DNA from: a virus
DNA length: 21,861 nucleotides
IMG/VR virus record: IMGVR_UViG_3300017727_000197
Span: 1-21,861 of that record
Reading direction: 5' to 3' (one strand)
Shown here: in pieces, positions 18,998-21,861 of the stretch
Numbering within the stretch: position 1 is the first letter of the stretch
Layout: the number at the start of each line of letters is the position of its first letter
Position numbers and translations under genes: made by a program
Notes under the pieces: generated by a model
Seen by the model: only the letters and a program-made list of their open reading frames with translations
Databases searched by the model: none
Told to the model about the DNA's origin: nothing

Positions 18998-21861
18998 ATG
19001 GCTGAGATTTCTAAGGAAACACAAGAGAAGTTGGGATTTGGTAAACCTTTACCTAGTCCCTTTGTCTCACGTATGAGTGAGAACTCTCTTGAGGCTATGA
19101 AACGTCAAGAAGAAATCTCTAACGAACAAACAGATTTCTCTACGTTGTATAGCAAAGCAAGAGAAGAAGAACACATTGATGCTATTGCATCTCGTAATCT
19201 GTATAGATTCTCAGCCAATCCTTACAATCCTGTAACAGAGATTACTACTGAAATGTCCGATGCCCTTACTAAAGGGTTGACAGACGAAAGAGCCATCGAA
19301 GATATATTTGATGCAGCTAGGTCTGAGAGCCTTGACTACGCTATGACAATGGCAGAAGACTATCGCAAGACTGATAAGAACAGAACAGAACTAGCTGCTG
19401 CTGGTTGGAGAGGCATAGGGGCTACAATCTTAGCTGCTATGACTGACCCTACTGAGGTGGTAGGTATCATTGGAACCACGGCTGCTGTATCAGCTATCAG
19501 TGGTCCTGCTGCGCCTGTTACTGGTACAGTGGCGGCTGCTACTGGTACTGCTGTACAAGCAGGTAGGTCACTAAAGAAGGGTTACAATGTATACAAAGCC
19601 CTAAAGATAGGTGCTGGTTTAGGTGCAGCAGAGGCAGCAGTGTTTGAAGGTATACGTGCTTCAATGAAGTACGATATTGATGGCGGTGATGTCATGCTTG
19701 CTGGACTATTTGGTGCAGGTCTACAAGGCGGTGTAAGTGCTGCTGGTATGACCTTTGCTAAACGAGCCAAGGTACATCAGCTAGCACAGCGTAGTGCGCT
19801 TGGTGAGGTTCTTACGCCCGATGAACAGGCTTTCTTAAAGGGTAACTCAGGTGAAGAACTGACTAACAAAATAATTGCACAAGAAGCTGCAACAGGTGAC
19901 TTTGCTGGACTAGGTACTAAGTCTATCAATGAGATTACAGCAGAACAAGCACGTACTGTATCCTTCCAGAGAGGCAGCAATGCCTTTACCAAGGCCGTTA
20001 GACTAGATGCTTTACGTAGTTTAGTATCTCCTTTTGTTAGAGCCAAGCAATCATCCAACGGATTCATACGTCTTGGCGCAGATAAGCTAGGGTTGAATAG
20101 TACAGGTAACAAATCAGGTGAGGTGGTGAATCCATCTGCATCTGAGATCAAAGCTTACTTAGAAAGTAAATACCGTACAGGCTTTGCACGTAGTTTAACA
20201 GTAAACCGTAAGGCTTGGATGGCAAGTAGTGGTGGTACAGTACAAGACTTTAACGTACTGGTATCAAAAGCTATGCGTGATCCTAACGCTATTGTGCCTA
20301 CAGAGGTGCGTAAGGTAGCAGACGATGTACATAAGCAGCAAAGAGAACTAGGAAACTTAGCTATTAAGAATAATGTAGCAGGTTTTACTACAGGTATCTT
20401 AGACAACCACCCTAACTATCTACCTAGACTTTTTAGTGATAATGGTATTACTAAGATACGTGCTAAGTTTGGCGATGACAACGTAGCTGTAACAGACTTG
20501 GTTGAGAAAGCTATACGTTCTGGGCAACCTGATATTGAAGATGCAGTACGTAGGGCATTGACTACTGCCAAAGGTAAACGTGTTACTCAAAAAGCAATCA
20601 ATACTTACATTCGTAAGATGGCTACTGGTTATGCTAAGACAGTAATGTCACGGCCTTTTAAGAAGGGTGGTAACGTAGGTGGACTAGACCTATCAGTAGA
20701 AGATTTAACTGCTGCTTTGAAAAAAGAAGAACTAGACGAAGATGTTATCATTGGAGTACTAGAAGCAGTTACTAAGTCTAAGGGATTACGCGCACATAAA
20801 CGCGCACAACCTCGCCTAGTACTAGATGAAAATGTAACGATCAACGCTAAAAACGCTAATGGCGATATAGAAGAACTGTCTTTTTCTGAGTTACTAGAGA
20901 ACGACATCGAAAACTTACACAATGCCTACGTATTCCAGATGTCAAGTGGTATCGGATTAGCACGTAATGGTATTAACACTAATGCTGCTGGTTCTTCCTT
21001 TGATGATTTTTTAGCTAAGATTAAGCAAGAGAATGTTGAACAAGGTATAACAGGTACTGAAGCAGAAGAAAAAGCTTTACAGTATATGTATGATGGCATC
21101 ACTGGTCAGCATGTATTTAAGCAGGATGTTAGTGATGGCGTAAGACGCTTTAACAGACGTATACGTGAGTACAGTTTTATTACTAACATGGGCATGTCAG
21201 GTATGGCAGCTATGATGGAGTTGACTAACTCTCTGTTAGAGTACTCACTACCAGTCTTACTGCGTACCATGCCTCAGTATCGTAAGCTATATAGTAAAGC
21301 AGCCAATGGTCAGCTTGATGATAAGTTGTTACGTGAACTAGAAGTAATGACAGGACTAGGTGGTGATGTAGTTACGTCCAAGTTTAATCGTGCCTCTCGT
21401 TTTGAGGGTGGCGATATGGATGCAGCTATGATGCCTGAGGCTGTAAATTTCCATGACGAACTACTTGGTAGGGCTAGAGAGAAAGTCTCTATACTCTCAG
21501 GTTTGTCAGGCGTGACAATGAGCCTACGCCGTATGTCTATGCTAAACTATTCTTCACAGTGGACTAGGGCAGCAGCACAAGGCAAGCCACCATTCTCAAA
21601 GATCAAGATGGAACAGCTTGGTATTGATGAGGATGTAGCATCAGCTATCTTTGCTAATATTAAGAAACACGCTACTACAAGAAACAACGGCAAGGTTTTA
21701 CAGTCTTTAAACATAGATAAGTGGGATATTAAATCTGCTAAGGGTGTTTCAGGTGAGGATGTGAGAGAAGCTTTTTCCATCTCTGTTTATAGAGAAGCTA
21801 CTCAGAACGTACAGGAAATGAACTTAGGTTCTGTGAATGGTACACTGCGTAGTGAATGGGG
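18998..21861 (+). CDS. Internal virion (ejection) protein D, T7 gp16-like (3' truncated by window edge)
   Basis: An open frame runs from ATG 18998 to the end of the window, at least 954 codons without a stop, so the protein is a giant ejection protein like T7 gp16 (1318 aa). It begins MAEISKETQEKLGFGKPLPS, with no transglycosylase-like Glu/Gly motif at the N terminus, unlike T7 gp16. Residues of about 130-195 are Gly/Ala/Ile-rich (GWRGIGATILAAM, VVGIIGTTAAVSAISG) and could enter the membrane. A second Gly/Ala-rich hydrophobic segment (DVMLAGLFGAGLQGG) lies near 230-250. Further on are NHPNYLPRLFSDNG, a motif style seen in other phage internal proteins, and LRRMSMLNYSSQWTRAA. The start is 4 nt after the gp15-like stop with only a weak ribosome site (AAGGATAACATA), suggesting coupled translation. 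Confidence 0.88.
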   Translation, partial: MAEISKETQEKLGFGKPLPSPFVSRMSENSLEAMKRQEEISNEQTDFSTLYSKAREEEHIDAIASRNLYRFSANPYNPVTEITTEMSDALTKGLTDERAIEDIFDAARSESLDYAMTMAEDYRKTDKNRTELAAAGWRGIGATILAAMTDPTEVVGIIGTTAAVSAISGPAAPVTGTVAAATGTAVQAGRSLKKGYNVYKALKIGAGLGAAEAAVFEGIRASMKYDIDGGDVMLAGLFGAGLQGGVSAAGMTFAKRAKVHQLAQRSALGEVLTPDEQAFLKGNSGEELTNKIIAQEAATGDFAGLGTKSINEITAEQARTVSFQRGSNAFTKAVRLDALRSLVSPFVRAKQSSNGFIRLGADKLGLNSTGNKSGEVVNPSASEIKAYLESKYRTGFARSLTVNRKAWMASSGGTVQDFNVLVSKAMRDPNAIVPTEVRKVADDVHKQQRELGNLAIKNNVAGFTTGILDNHPNYLPRLFSDNGITKIRAKFGDDNVAVTDLVEKAIRSGQPDIEDAVRRALTTAKGKRVTQKAINTYIRKMATGYAKTVMSRPFKKGGNVGGLDLSVEDLTAALKKEELDEDVIIGVLEAVTKSKGLRAHKRAQPRLVLDENVTINAKNANGDIEELSFSELLENDIENLHNAYVFQMSSGIGLARNGINTNAAGSSFDDFLAKIKQENVEQGITGTEAEEKALQYMYDGITGQHVFKQDVSDGVRRFNRRIREYSFITNMGMSGMAAMMELTNSLLEYSLPVLLRTMPQYRKLYSKAANGQLDDKLLRELEVMTGLGGDVVTSKFNRASRFEGGDMDAAMMPEAVNFHDELLGRAREKVSILSGLSGVTMSLRRMSMLNYSSQWTRAAAQGKPPFSKIKMEQLGIDEDVASAIFANIKKHATTRNNGKVLQSLNIDKWDIKSAKGVSGEDVREAFSISVYREATQNVQEMNLGSVNGTLRSEW

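Noticed and set aside
19582-20406. Minus-strand frames in the 19-21 kb region that otherwise looks empty of long plus-strand genes.
   Set aside because: The plus strand is open from 18998 to the window end and encodes the gp16-like protein; the minus frames are its shadows.
1-21861. tRNA genes, CRISPR arrays, insertion sequences, integrase or attachment sites.
   Set aside because: None seen by eye; the window is almost fully occupied by phage coding sequence. A tRNAscan run would confirm the lack of tRNAs.

Overview
The window is a gene-dense stretch (about 21.9 kb, every gene on the + strand) of a lytic T7-like podovirus genome. Gene order and protein motifs follow T7 closely: helicase (gp4), DNA polymerase (gp5), exonuclease (gp6), gp6.7/gp7.3-like virion proteins, portal (gp8), scaffold (gp9), capsid (gp10), tail tubes (gp11, gp12) and internal virion/ejection proteins (gp13 to gp16). 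A B12-dependent ribonucleotide reductase (NrdJ) and a MazG-type enzyme in the replication module recall the marine 'cobavirus'/roseophage SIO1-like podoviruses (now Zobellviridae). A marine alphaproteobacterial host is therefore likely, but this placement is from memory and the sequence does not prove it. No phage RNA polymerase, integrase, tRNA or clear phage promoter series is visible.

Replication and nucleotide module (1-6495). The window opens inside the helicase gene. DNA polymerase, a GIY-YIG/T5orf172-type protein, a one-span membrane protein, the exonuclease, a DUF3310 protein, a small unknown, MazG and NrdJ follow. From the polymerase onward, almost every start overlaps the previous stop (ATGA, TAATG or longer overlaps), so translation is probably coupled. 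NrdJ and MazG shape the dNTP pool for the polymerase. The polymerase lacks nearly all of the thioredoxin-binding loop of T7 gp5, yet the helicase keeps an acidic tail ending in phenylalanine.

Head module (6530-11001). A 59-aa unknown, gp6.7-like and gp7.3-like proteins, portal and scaffold come first. The only long intergenic region in the window (265 nt, 9583-9847) then precedes the major capsid gene. It is packed with potential hairpins and ends in a strong Shine-Dalgarno site. A classic intrinsic terminator follows the capsid gene, in the position of T7 T-phi.

Accessory cassette, tail and ejection module (11015-21861). Four small, lysine-rich genes sit between the terminator and tail tube A, where T7 has none. 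They are followed by gp11, gp12, a gp13-like DUF2833/GNAT-type protein, a gp14-like protein, and a 1022-aa gp15-like protein that carries a T4-lysozyme-type domain at its C terminus. The gp16-like protein runs off the window. It lacks the N-terminal transglycosylase seen in T7 gp16, so the wall-cutting activity appears to have moved to the neighbouring ejection protein.
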